Assembly: GCF_902459555.1 (NCBI RefSeq)
Contig: NZ_CABPSM010000024.1
Span: forward strand, 1-64,000
Direction of reading: 5' to 3'
DNA from: Pandoraea horticolens
Lineage (GTDB): Bacteria > Pseudomonadota > Gammaproteobacteria > Burkholderiales > Burkholderiaceae
DNA: 64,000 nt
Below, piece after piece: positions 27,156 through 37,800 of this stretch (positions are counted from its first letter, which is position 1; each line of letters opens with the position of its first letter). The notes beneath the pieces are model-generated. The model ran no database searches and was not told where the DNA came from. It worked only from the letters and a program-made list of their open reading frames with translations. The position numbers and the translations under genes are program-made.

Positions 27156-28078
27156 GCGCTCGTCTCGCTGCGGGGTTACTTGCCACTTGCCTCGTATCAA
27201 TGGCAAGCGCCCAAGTCGCGCCGCTAGGAATGAGAGCCTATGACCCTTTCATTAATGGCGGCACCAAGGCTGCCCCCGAGACCGCCAGATATATGGCCGC
27301 AATCATCCAGGAGGGGGCGAGCTTCCCAGCCGGGTATATATGCAGCGGCACGGTAATAGCCGATGGCTGGGTGCTGACAGCGGCCCATTGCACATTCAAC
27401 GTTGAGTGCCAGGAGATTCTCCCGCAATCGCTCAAAGTCTCTGCTGGCGTACTCGTCCAGACGGCAAACAGCCCCACGCGCCCAGTGACCGACATCCGTC
27501 GCCACGAGAATTTTCAATGCGTCCCACTCAAACAACAGCGCATCGACATAGCGGCAAACAAGCCGCTTCCAATGGGACACGACATTGCATTGCTTCGTGT
27601 TCCGGCTGCCCGCGCGCCTACACCTCGTCTGTATATCGCGAGCGCCGCGTCTCAAAAGGCAGACGTTGACTCACTCTTTGTTGGCGGCTGGGGGACGACG
27701 AAATCGGGATCCGGCTCGCCTTCGACATTACAGTCGGCATCACTCAGTTTCGTTGACACCACAACGTGCTCGACTGCCTGGCAGCCTAGTATTCTCAGCA
27801 CCGATTTGCTCTGCGCGGCGCAAAAATCAGCGGGTACCCCAGTGGGCGTTTGCAGCGGTGATAGCGGTGGCCCACTGGTCGGACATTGGGGCACCAGCGA
27901 AATACAATTGGGCGTCGTCAGTTTCGGGCCCTTTCAATGCAGTACAGTTGATCGGCCCAATCTATTCACCGACGTCGCGATGTACTGGCAATGGATTTCG
28001 ACGATCACCGGCAAAGGCGCGGTGCAAGCTCCCTCACTAGGCTGCACTGCGGCAGACATTGAGAAGAGGTTGTGCTGA
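27152..28078 (+). CDS. Secreted trypsin-like serine protease (S1 family)
   Basis: A 308-residue S1 family protease with a signal peptide (GLLATCLVSMASAQ). The catalytic triad is complete: His79 in LTAAHC, Asp144 in GHDIALLRV and Ser238 in CSGDSGGPL. The mature start FINGGTKAAPETARYMAAI resembles the activation site of trypsins (IxGG), although an extra segment precedes it, so activation may need a cut near residue 34. Several Cys allow the usual disulphides, including the one spanning TAAHC. The gene overlaps the upstream secreted-protein gene by 4 bp. Secreted S1 proteases are much less common in bacteria than in animals and suggest interaction with proteins outside the cell. Specificity is not determined by reading. 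Confidence 0.9.
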   Translation: MSARLAAGLLATCLVSMASAQVAPLGMRAYDPFINGGTKAAPETARYMAAIIQEGASFPAGYICSGTVIADGWVLTAAHCTFNVECQEILPQSLKVSAGVLVQTANSPTRPVTDIRRHENFQCVPLKQQRIDIAANKPLPMGHDIALLRVPAARAPTPRLYIASAASQKADVDSLFVGGWGTTKSGSGSPSTLQSASLSFVDTTTCSTAWQPSILSTDLLCAAQKSAGTPVGVCSGDSGGPLVGHWGTSEIQLGVVSFGPFQCSTVDRPNLFTDVAMYWQWISTITGKGAVQAPSLGCTAADIEKRLC

Positions 28079-28320
28079 TGCCATTCGCGTCATGGGGTCG
28101 CATTGACTGGCCTGGAGAAGAAACGTCGGTGGTCGCCAGAAGCAGAGAAAAGCTGGAGAAATGAACTGCGCCGCTGATGGGGCTACCCTCCGTGCGAAGT
28201 GCCGTGTCGACACTGAACCCGAATCACGCCGAGTCGGTGGCATTTCGAATGTCCCGGGAAACTTCGTTGTGCTAGCCTTACCTTCGCGATCGACGACCGA
28301 AGTACTCCTTGTAACTGGCG

Positions 28321-28866
28321 ATGCAAACCAACTCGAAATCAACCAAATGGGGCAATTTCGCCCGCTTACTGGCCGGATTGGCTTTCGCGGCCGTCGGATT
28401 TCTGAGCACGTCACCCGACACGAGCGACGCCGTCAGACTTATCGGGATAAGCGTTTTTGGCCTTGCCGCCATCTATTTCGGTTTGCGGCTCCTGCCCCTA
28501 CGAACGCATAACCGTAAGGTGGCGGCGAGTCCAGTGGCGGGCAATGTCGGCGCAATCACTGTGACGCACGACGATGATTCCATTACGGTCACATTCCCGA
28601 ACGGGCGCACCCGGTCGGTGAATTGGGATGTGCTGACAAAGATCGTGATCAGAACGACGGACGAGGGGCCTGTCGTTGACGATGTCTTCTGGGAGCTTTA
28701 CGTCGGTGACGCCCTCAAGCTTGCCTACCCTCAACACGCCGACAGTGACCACCGGCTTCTTAAAGCCATGCAGGAGCGGCTTCGCGGTTTTGATAACGAG
28801 GTCGTGATCGAAGCAATGGGGTCCACCGGAAACGCGAACTTTACCGCTTGGGAACGTGTGGCCTGA
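28321..28866 (+). CDS. Membrane protein with two N-terminal helices
   Basis: A 181-residue protein with two hydrophobic helices (FARLLAGLAFAAVGFLS and LIGISVFGLAAIYFGLRLL) and a C-terminal soluble domain of about 110 residues with beta-rich sequence DDDSITVTFPNGRTRSVNWD. The fold looks like small PH-like domains found in bacterial membrane proteins, but this is only an impression. The start at 28321 lacks a strong ribosome site. The 240 bp between the protease and this gene hold nothing supported. Confidence 0.6.
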   Translation: MQTNSKSTKWGNFARLLAGLAFAAVGFLSTSPDTSDAVRLIGISVFGLAAIYFGLRLLPLRTHNRKVAASPVAGNVGAITVTHDDDSITVTFPNGRTRSVNWDVLTKIVIRTTDEGPVVDDVFWELYVGDALKLAYPQHADSDHRLLKAMQERLRGFDNEVVIEAMGSTGNANFTAWERVA

Positions 28867-28934
28867 TGTCACACGCTTCTATTCATCAACCGGCGAGCAC
28901 CGTTGCTCGCTGGCTTACCTGATGCTCTGACCCG

Positions 28935-29267
28935 ATGGCAGTTCGAGAACTGCTAACGAAGATTGGTGACACGTGGACGATCTTCAGTGTGCTTTCGCTT
29001 GACCTTCTCGGCGGACGCGCTCGATTCTCCGTGCTTGAACGTGCGATTCCGGGGATTTCGCAACGGATGCTCTCTTCGACCCTGAAGAATCTCGAACGTG
29101 ACGGCCTGGTAATTCGCGAGTTGTTTCCTGAGGTGCCGCCGCGCGTCGAGTATGAGATGGCGGATCTCGGAAAGAGCTTACTGGCCCCGACTCAAGGACT
29201 GGTTGATTGGGCCAAGGACAACGGGGAGCAAGTCAGGGATGCACAACGAAAATATGACGCGAGATAG
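28935..29267 (+). CDS. HxlR-family transcriptional regulator
   Basis: A 110-residue winged-helix regulator of the HxlR type. It shows RELLTKIGDTWTIFSVLSLDLL, RFSVLERAIPGISQRMLSSTLKNLERDGLVIRELFP, and PRVEYEMADLGKSLL. The family usually has a Cys just before the first helix that senses electrophiles or redox state. Here no Cys precedes the helix inside the protein, so a shortened N-terminus is possible; an in-frame stop lies 13 bp upstream of the start. HxlR genes often sit next to the gene they control; the neighbours here are not obvious targets. Confidence 0.85.
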   Translation: MAVRELLTKIGDTWTIFSVLSLDLLGGRARFSVLERAIPGISQRMLSSTLKNLERDGLVIRELFPEVPPRVEYEMADLGKSLLAPTQGLVDWAKDNGEQVRDAQRKYDAR

Positions 29268-29338
29268 CGTTTAACACCGGAGCAGCCGAGTCGTCGTATT
29301 CACGTCGACTATCGCCGCTCGAACCGGCAAACAGGTAA

Positions 29339-29467
29339 ATGAGCATATCCTCCCTGTCACCGGAGCGAGTGTTCAGGTTGGCACGCGATGTCGGAGTTGT
29401 AATGGTCCAATCGATCCAGGAGCTTGAGGCGCGCATCGATCGCCTTGAGCGCGAGAAGGCCATTTAA
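29339..29467 (+). CDS. Very small coiled-coil ORF
   Basis: A 42-codon frame from ATG 29339 reads MSISSLSPERVFRLARDVGV, then VMVQSIQELEARIDRLEREK, ending AI. The C-terminal half has clear heptads (IQELEARIDRLE). The ribosome site is weak (CAGG 4 bp upstream). It may be a real small protein or the tail of a decayed gene. Confidence 0.35.
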   Translation: MSISSLSPERVFRLARDVGVVMVQSIQELEARIDRLEREKAI

Positions 29468-29511
29468 AAAAGCTACCGCGCTCTTAATGTCGGAAGGGAT
29501 CGAACGTACGC

Positions 29512-29667
29512 GCTGATTGCCATTACCTGATGCGCCGATACAACTGGCTGCGCCCGCATCAATTTAACGACGGCTTAGCCCCAGCAGTAGCTACAGCAAA
29601 AAGCGAGCCTGTCATCATCAGCCTCAGGAAGCCACCTCTGAGGGACGTGCGTTGCACGTTTCGATAA
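29512..29667 (+). mobile_element. IS3-family orfB C-terminal scar
   Basis: A short frame reads HYLMRRYNWLRPHQFNDGLAPA. This is the conserved C-terminal YNxxRPHQ block of IS3-group transposases, which follows the last catalytic residue. After about 25 codons the match fades and the frame ends at 29667. The remainder of 29268-29779 contains no supported gene beyond the small frame at 29339. Confidence 0.45.
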
Positions 29668-29779
29668 ATTGAATCGTAACAGAAGCACCTTCAAGCGAGC
29701 AGACCCGCGTCGGCGCGGCGATGTTAAATAGCCCGTATCCCCGATACGCTGGCAAATCGGGGCTGCTCTCTCGAGAGTC

Positions 29780-30100
29780 CTAGAGCCACGGTCGTTCGAA
29801 TATTCCCTTGAGCAAGTACCAGACGCTCGTGCCACCAGAGGTGATACCGCCGACAAGGTGCAGGCTGGCAACGTAGAAGTACGCTGTGGTTCCATCCTCG
29901 AACCGATAGGTTCTGGGCGAGTAACGCCCCCACAATAGAGGCTTATGGAACGCGAAAGCTTCGTACGCTGCGGATAGACAGTAGTAGCTTAATCCAAGAA
30001 GTAGTGCCGCTCCGGCCAGAAAGCCAAGCCGGATCCAGACGGCACGCCGCCTGCGGTCGACGACGGGCCACATCAAATGCTCATTGCTGCGCCGGCGCAT
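29780..30100 (-). CDS. Small membrane protein
   Basis: A 106-residue protein with a basic N-terminus (MRRRSNEHLMWPVVDRRRR) and two hydrophobic segments (LGFLAGAALLLGLSYYCLSA and FYVASLHLVGGITSGGTSVWYLL). The start at 30100 follows AGGAAA by about 8 bp; a longer frame to 30310 would run through the tRNA-like gene and is rejected. The function is not recognised. Confidence 0.55.
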   Translation of the reverse strand: MRRRSNEHLMWPVVDRRRRAVWIRLGFLAGAALLLGLSYYCLSAAYEAFAFHKPLLWGRYSPRTYRFEDGTTAYFYVASLHLVGGITSGGTSVWYLLKGIFERPWL

Positions 30101-30138
30101 CAGAGATTTCCTAGATGTTAGTTCTGGAAAGTATAAGC

Positions 30139-30212
30139 GCGGGCTTGGCTGAGTGGTCAGGCACCTGCCTTCCAAGCTGAATACACCGGGTCGATCCCGG
30201 TAGCCCGCTCCA
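30139..30212 (+). tRNA. tRNA-Gly(TCC)-like gene, atypical
   Basis: The acceptor arm GCGGGCT/AGCCCGC pairs over seven bases and is followed by a T discriminator and encoded CCA. The anticodon loop CTTCCAA gives anticodon TCC. The T arm is ACCGG/CCGGT around GTCGATC, lacking the usual first T of TTCRAAT. The anticodon stem CCTGC/GCTGA has two mismatches, and the D arm resembles those of serine and leucine tRNAs. It may be a phage- or island-borne tRNA or a decayed copy. It sits 100-700 bp from prophage and integrase remnants, so it could also have been an attachment site. Confidence 0.6.
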
Positions 30213-30324
30213 TTGCACCGGAGCGAGCCTGAACGCTCACAGGCCATGGCCGACATGGTTAAAGCCGCATCGCCCCGGCGTTCTGCCGGAGTGCCCTTCC
30301 CAACTTTCACTTCCGAGGTTCCCG

Positions 30325-30639
30325 ATGCCCGGCCACGTATTCGCTCGCCCTGACCCCGACTACACCGACCTGAAAAAGATCGGGCGTATCACCATCCAAC
30401 GCGACGGCACACATGGCGTCGCTATCGTCGTCGATGGATTCGATTTCGAACAGTCTGGGACATGCCGACAGCACAACGCGAAAGCCATTGCTTGGGCGCG
30501 AGACGTGCTCAACACCGAACTCCAGGCCCTTCGCCTGATTCCCGGCGGCCACCCCTGGTGTCGATCTCCAACATGTCTCAAGACGACCTCGACGGCGTTG
30601 AGGAGGACGTCGAGTGGCTTCAGAAAACCCCCGGCGTAA
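30325..30639 (+). CDS. Prophage-type hypothetical protein
   Basis: A 104-residue frame starting MPGHVFARPDPDYTDLKKIG. The first 75 residues look like a genuine small protein. The last 30 residues (rich in Thr, Ser and Arg) overlap the next gene in another frame and may be a read-through tail. It lies just after the tRNA-like gene and before an integrase fragment, so it is probably a prophage remnant. No function can be given. Confidence 0.45.
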   Translation: MPGHVFARPDPDYTDLKKIGRITIQRDGTHGVAIVVDGFDFEQSGTCRQHNAKAIAWARDVLNTELQALRLIPGGHPWCRSPTCLKTTSTALRRTSSGFRKPPA

Positions 30640-30914
30640 ATGCAACGTGCATCATCAATCGCAAATCCGGCGTTGCGCTATACACCGCGCCCGTGAATGG
30701 CGGCGAGCGCGAGAAGCCTGCGCCGCTGTACCTGAACGGCTGGCAGCTTCTCGAAGCGCCGGACCTCATCGCGCCAGACCGAGACACCGACGTCGATCAA
30801 CGCTGGAGTTCGGTACCGAAACCCATATCAGACCCGGCACACGTACGCGTCAATGATGCTCTCTGCCGGCGAACATCCGATGTGGGTTGCGAAGCAGATG
30901 GGGAAGCACCTTGA
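30573..30914 (+). pseudogene. Prophage hypothetical gene fused to integrase fragment
   Basis: From ATG 30573 the frame reads MSQDDLDGVEEDVEWLQKTP and NGWQLLEAPDLIAPDRDTDV, a small acidic protein of unknown role. Near 30802 the DNA becomes integrase sequence read out of frame, so the last 37 residues are not native. The junction shows that a deletion or recombination joined this gene to the integrase 3' part. Confidence 0.5.
30802..30901 (+). repeat. Direct repeat, left copy (integrase C-terminal fragment)
   Basis: These 100 bp match 60356-60455 at 96 positions in the same orientation. They encode the tyrosine recombinase segment around QTRHTYASMMLSAGEHP and MWVAKQM. The left copy is a fragment; the right copy belongs to a longer integrase remnant. 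Confidence 0.9.
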
Positions 30915-31125
30915 GCACCTCGGGATCTACCGGCAACCCTTTCTCCTAGAGTTCCCTCAACTTTGGGATAGTAAGCCGAAATCCCAGAAAATTCCGTCTT
31001 CCGTATTGTGAAAATTCAATCGGTATCGCGCTTAACGTCACGAGCACCAAAAACTTACAGTTGTTACGCTACCTCTGTGCCAAGATCATCCCCTCTGCAC
31101 CACTACGCCCTCATCCGTCCCTACC

Positions 31126-32181
31126 ATGCGCCCTCTTCGCTATCCATTTGCTCAGGCCGCGCTGCGGTTTGCCATCACCGCAGGCCTTGCTGTTGGTGTC
31201 CTCGCCCTGCTCGCCCCCATCGCCCATGCGCAGTCTGCGCCGATGGTCTGGCAGATGGCCACTGAATACCCGGCAACGTCGATGCCGGGCGAGGGACTGA
31301 CAACATTTGCGCAAGAAGTTGCTGCCCGCACGCAGGGCGCAATCGTCCCGAAACCAACCTTCGATGCCAGCGCTGGCGTCAAATCCGCCCAGATGCCTGC
31401 CGCGATCCGCGAGGGCAAGCTGCAAGCCGGCGACGCATTTGGCGGTGCGCTGGGCGAGGTCGATCCGATCTTCCTGCTGTCTTCCCTGCCGTTTGTCGCA
31501 ACGTCCGTCGACAAGGCACACCGCTTGGCGGACCTGGCTCGCGCCGACTACGCACGCGCCTTTGAGAAGCAAGGCCAGCACCTGCTCTATATCACGCCCT
31601 GGCCGCCCACAGGCCTGTGGTCACGCAAGGCTGTTGACACGCCTGACGATCTGCGCACGCTATCGGTGCGCGCCTACGATGAAACCTCTGCGGAGGTGAT
31701 GCGCGCGGCCGGGGCGAAAGCGCAGAACCTGGCATTTGCCGACACCATGCCGGACCTGAAGGACGGCTCGGTGAATGCCGTCCTGTCGTCGGGCGATGGC
31801 GGTGCCGGTCGCAAGCTGTGGGAGTACCTGCCGTACTTCACGGCCATCGGCTATGCCATGCCACTGTCGTTTACAAGTATGAACACCGCCACATGGCAGG
31901 CCTTGACGGCGGCCCAGCGCGATGCCGTCACCTCCGCAGCCAAGGCCACCGAAAACAAGCAGTGGGCACGGCTGAACACACGAGTGGCGGAGAACACCGC
32001 CCGCATGCGTGGCAACGGCGTGACGATTCAGGACACGCCTACGCCGTCCGTGCAACAGGCGCTGCGCGACGCGGGTCTGAGCGCGGTAGGCGTCTGGCAA
32101 TCGCGCGTAGGCGAGCGTGGAGCGCAATTGCTGAAGCTTTACCTGGGGGCGTCGCAGAAAACGGAAAAAAACGCACTATAA
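31126..32181 (+). CDS. TRAP transporter substrate-binding protein (DctP family)
   Basis: A 351-residue periplasmic solute-binding protein of the TRAP DctP family, which captures organic acids for a DctQM permease. A Tat-less Sec signal ends AHAQSAP. The mature protein begins VWQMATEYPATSMPGEGLTTF. It also shows SSLPFVATSVDKAHRL, LWSRKAVDTPDDLRTLSVRAY and MNTATWQALTAAQRDAV, all typical. No dctQ or dctM gene is adjacent. It lies between a prophage scar and an IS nest, so it is either an orphan receptor or the surviving piece of a larger locus. The ligand is unknown. Confidence 0.9.
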   Translation: MRPLRYPFAQAALRFAITAGLAVGVLALLAPIAHAQSAPMVWQMATEYPATSMPGEGLTTFAQEVAARTQGAIVPKPTFDASAGVKSAQMPAAIREGKLQAGDAFGGALGEVDPIFLLSSLPFVATSVDKAHRLADLARADYARAFEKQGQHLLYITPWPPTGLWSRKAVDTPDDLRTLSVRAYDETSAEVMRAAGAKAQNLAFADTMPDLKDGSVNAVLSSGDGGAGRKLWEYLPYFTAIGYAMPLSFTSMNTATWQALTAAQRDAVTSAAKATENKQWARLNTRVAENTARMRGNGVTIQDTPTPSVQQALRDAGLSAVGVWQSRVGERGAQLLKLYLGASQKTEKNAL

Positions 32182-32370
32182 GGGCTTCCCCGTTGAGCGC
32201 AAGGACCTCGTTCGCTAATCGGGAAGTAGATCTCCCCCGTACGATTTTCAGGCATGCTCCGCGCGGGTCCAACCCGCTTCACATCACCGCTGGCAGTGCA
32301 AAGCGATCGTTTATTCGCTCAGACTACCGTTACTTCTGTTGGTGTTCGCCTGATGAACGGCTTGTGGAAC

Positions 32371-33300
32371 TTACGAGGCCGCAGGCTCGTGCTTGAAATC
32401 ATCACCGTACTTCAGGATCGCCCACGCCATTCGCGCATTTTTCGCTGCGATCGCCACGGCCGCGCGCCAATATCCGCGCCGCTCAACAAGGCTTCGCACC
32501 CAACGGCTGAAGCGGTCCTGCTTCTCGCCGAGACTCGCAATAATGGCGTGCGCACCGTTCCACCAGAAGATAGCGCAGATAAGCGTCGCCTGCCTTTGTG
32601 ATGCTACCCAACCGTGCCTTGCCGCCGCTGCTGTATCAGGCGTTAGGCCAAGCCATGCGGCCACCTGGCGTCCGCTCCTGAAGTCATGTCCGGCTCCAAG
32701 GCTCGCGAGTAGCGCGCTCGACGTGGTCGGACCGATACCGCGTAGTTGCATCAGCCGCTTGCTGCGCTCCTCGACGAAACCCTGCCCGGTCCGGTGCAGG
32801 CAGAGCGTGGCCTGTTGGTGTTCATCCTTCAGCGGCACAAAATGCATGCTCGGACGCATCACTGCTTCGCATATGGCCGCCGCATCGGCAGCGTCGTTCT
32901 TGCCTCGCTTGCCCGATATCCGGTATGGGGCCACGAGCTTCGGCGCCATCAGCTTCACCATGTGGCCGTGCTGCTGGAACACACGAGCCCAGTGATGCGC
33001 TCCGGAGCAGGCCTCCATGCCAATCATGGCACGGTGGAAGTTGTGCGATCAGCGCAACCAACTGGTCACGTGAGACGCGCGGTTTGGTCAGTACCGCCTT
33101 GCCACTCTCGTTCACGCCGTGAACGGCGAATATGTTCTTGGCAAGATCGAAGCGGACGAGTTGGTGGGTGCCACGCTGGGCGACATCCGGCCAAGCGAGC
33201 AAGGGGAGCATTGGCCGCATGTCGACGACAAAGGCGAAAAACACGGCAAAGTCGCGTTGCCGCCGTTGGCGCGTTCGGCGTTCGGCGATTTGCATAGCGA
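32371..33300 (-). mobile_element. IS110-family transposase remnant
   Basis: This is a decayed DEDD transposase of the IS110 family. The N-terminal part (FDLAKNIFAVHGVNESGKAV) is in one frame. After a shift near 33030 another frame gives IGMEACSGAHHWARVFQQHG, RISGKRGKNDAADAAAICEA, LHRTGQGFVEERS, then RLMQLRGIGPTTSSALLASL and KNARMAWAILKYGDDF. About 80 residues are deleted between QGFVEER and KRLMQL, and a patch around TPDTAAAARHGW is out of frame. Inactive. Confidence 0.85.
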
Positions 33301-33661
33301 CGAGCTCCAACGAGCAAGACAGATGAGCCAGACTTTTACTGCATGGAAATAGCGCAAGTGCCGGCAACAGATTTCGGGTGTCACCGTCCCTTAAATCTAG
33401 AGATAAGACGGACTATTGTCATAACTATTGATGTTATGTGTCATTTCCGACTTTATCCCGGCATGCCCCCTAAGAGAGTCCTCGTGTCCTCAGATACGTG
33501 GGGGCACTCAACAGGTTGCCCACGCTCATTCGCCCTATATGATCGGATAGGTGTTAAGTGGGCTGTTTCAGGCAAGAATTAGCGAGAATTGTCAAAGAGA
33601 TGAGTGCGGCCACGAAGACATCTTCTTCTGGCTCTGGAACGTCATACCAGAATCCGAAAGC

Positions 33662-34721
<1,060 letters not shown>

Positions 34722-34821
34722 TCAGGGAATTAAATTTCTTTTATACCGAATCAATAATTTTGTAGGCTACTCTTCGCTTTTATGATTTTCCTTTCGTAGC
34801 ATGGCAATTGGGGGATTGATC

Positions 34822-37800
34822 ATGGGCGTGTCACAGTCTGGCCGGACCGAAAAATCAGCTATCCAGAAATTTTTGCAGAATAATCCGGATTTCGATCCAG
34901 TCACTTTTGATTTTTTCGACAAGTCTGCAGTTCAAGCACTGCTCCAAGCCGGCGGCCTGGCGGATACTGACAGCTCCCCCACAGAGAAAGTGCGCGCTTC
35001 CGGCAAGCCGAAGAGGTCGACGACCTCCGAAAATATAGTGGAGGTCGATGCCCTGCAGGCCTACCAGCGCATGCTGCGCCTGACCGGCGACGGCGCGACG
35101 GCGGAGGTTCTCGTCTCGCTCGGGCTCGATTCGGCGGCAATCATCGCCGCCATGTCGCCAGCCCGGTTTGTCCAGACGACCAAGCCGGTTTTCGGCGACG
35201 ACGAGGCGGCAGCGCGGGCCATCCATGCCAAGGCAGGCCATATCAAGACGGCGGCGCTGCATCTCTATGGCAGCGTCAAGGAACTGGTCGCCTCCCCCTC
35301 CTATCGTAAAGCGGCCTTCAACAGTGTCACTCCAGAACTGGTCGACTATTTCACGCAAATCCCCAGCTATACGGAGCTGTTCGCGAACATGAACTATTTC
35401 GAGACCGATCCGGGCCAGACGGTCTTCAGCCCGGCGGCCTATTTCTTTGATCTGATGCGGATCATCGACGAATACGTCACCCATCCCAACACGACGCCAA
35501 TCAGGACCATCCCCCAGGGCTATACGCTCGAGGAGCGCCGCCCCGACCTGTTCAAGCTGAAGCTCACGCCCGCGAATACCTTCGACGAGGTACCGACACT
35601 GGCGCTGGTCAATGACATTCTCGCCCATTTGATCACGGCACGCGGCATGGGCGAGGCCTATCAATATCTGGCGCTTGCGTCCTATCCGTTCAATCTGCCG
35701 TTCAACCGTCCGCTGCTGGCGCTGCGCCGCGCGCTCGCCGTCATGCAGTGTCCGCTGGTGGATCTGTACCGAGCGATGGAAGTCGACCATGCCCCCCCCG
35801 CCGCCGACGGTGATAATGCGGTGCTGCCGCTCGATGTGGCGCGCGAGGCGACGGGGCTGTCGATCGCCGAGCTTGTCCTCGTCACCAAACCTGCGGGCGA
35901 CGCCGCCTACAGCTTCCCTGGCTCCGGCATCGTCGGCACCGTGGCCGGTTCGCCTGATGTTGTCGGCATCGGCACGCGCTTCACGTCCGACATCGCCGCT
36001 GGCGACTGGCTAACGATCGGGCCGGAGACTCATAAGGTCGCCGCTATCGCCAGCGACACGGCGCTGACGGTAGAGAGCCCCTGGACTGAGGCCACCGCTG
36101 TCTCTTACGAGGCCGTGCGAGGAGAGAACAGGTTCCCGGGCAAAGGCACGATAGACGGCACAACGTCTAACGATATCGTCACGGGAAGGGGCACGAGCTT
36201 CTCGATCCAGGTCAGGGTCGGCGACCGGATTGCCATGCCTGAGATTTCCATAGACGGGATAGAACCGGTTCGCACCGTGACGGCTATCGTCTCCGACACG
36301 AGCCTGACGGTCGATCATCCTTGGCCTCTCGGGTTCAACGGGATCGCCTACACGATTATTCCCTTCAATGCGGGCAAGGGTGAGGTCGCCGTCACGCAGG
36401 GGAGCAGCACGGTCACGGGAACGGACACGGGCTTCACAACCCAGGTCAGGGTGGGCGACGAGATTACCATTACCTTCGATCATGAGGATCTGGGGTTTCG
36501 TACCGTGGCCGAGGTCATTTCCGATGATGTCCTGAGGGTCACGCAGGCTTGGCCCGTGTCATTTGACGGCGCCTATAAAATCGAACTCCCGGGCAGCGGG
36601 GTCGTCGCCATCACGGCGGGTGAGACGACAGCCACCGGAACGGGCACGAGCTTCTTCACGCAAGTCAAGCCCGGCGACTCGATTACCATCAGGGGATTGG
36701 GGGATGACGTAGGCTTGACTCACGTCGTGACCTCGATCCTTTCCGATATTAGCCTGACGGTCGAGCGGCCTTGGCCCACGTCACATGGCAGCAACACGTA
36801 CCTGATCACTTCGGGCAACCCGACCAAGGGCAAGGTCGCTATTGAAAAGGACGATACGACGATCAGGGGAACCGGCACGAAGTTCTTGACCGATGTCAAG
36901 GTCCATGACGCGATTGGCCTTTTCATTGATCAGGATCTGCCGGCACATACCGTGACCAATATAGTCTCTGACAAGAGCCTGACGGTCGACCGGCCTTGGC
37001 CCGCCTCCTATGATGGCAAAGGCTACAAGATTACTTCGGTGAGGAAGGGCGCGGGCGGCATCGTCTACAGACGAGGAGAGACCGGGGTCGTGGGCATCAG
37101 CACGGCCTTCATCGCGGATTTCGCCGCTGGCAGCGAGATCCGTGTCGGTGACGTCACCGTCCCGGTCACCAAAGTCGCGTCGGACACGAGCCTGACCGTG
37201 GCCACACCGTGGTCCGAAGCAGCAGGCGCGGGCTATCTGATTGCGCTGGCCGATGGGAGCGAGGCGGCGGTGTCGCGCGCCTATGGCTACGATATCCCGC
37301 GCACCTCGCCGCCCTTCGCCGGCACCGGCATCGTCGGCTCCCTCGCCGGCTTACCACGGGTAATCGGCATCGACACGCGTTTTCAGTCCGAGATCGTCCC
37401 CGGCGATCAACTGACGATCGGCCATGTCACCCATACCGTCAACGCCATCGAAAGCGATACGGCGCTGACGGTGGACACCCCGTGGAAGACCACCAACGCC
37501 GTCTCCTACGTCGCCGTGCCGGCGCCGGGAACTGGCCAGCCCCACCGCACATTTCCTGGCACGGCCACGATTACGATCAAAGCGGGTAGCAACGAGGTGG
37601 TGCAGTACAGCAGTAATACGAACTTCCGATGGCAGTTCACACCCGGCGATAAGATCATCGTGGAGGGTGAGACGCGCACCGTGGTCGAGGTTATCAGCGA
37701 CGCAAAGCTGACGATCGATCAGCCTTTTTCCTTTGATAAGAACAACGTCCCCTACCAGGTCGACTGGCCCTACCGTGGATTTCCGGGTGCTAACACGATC

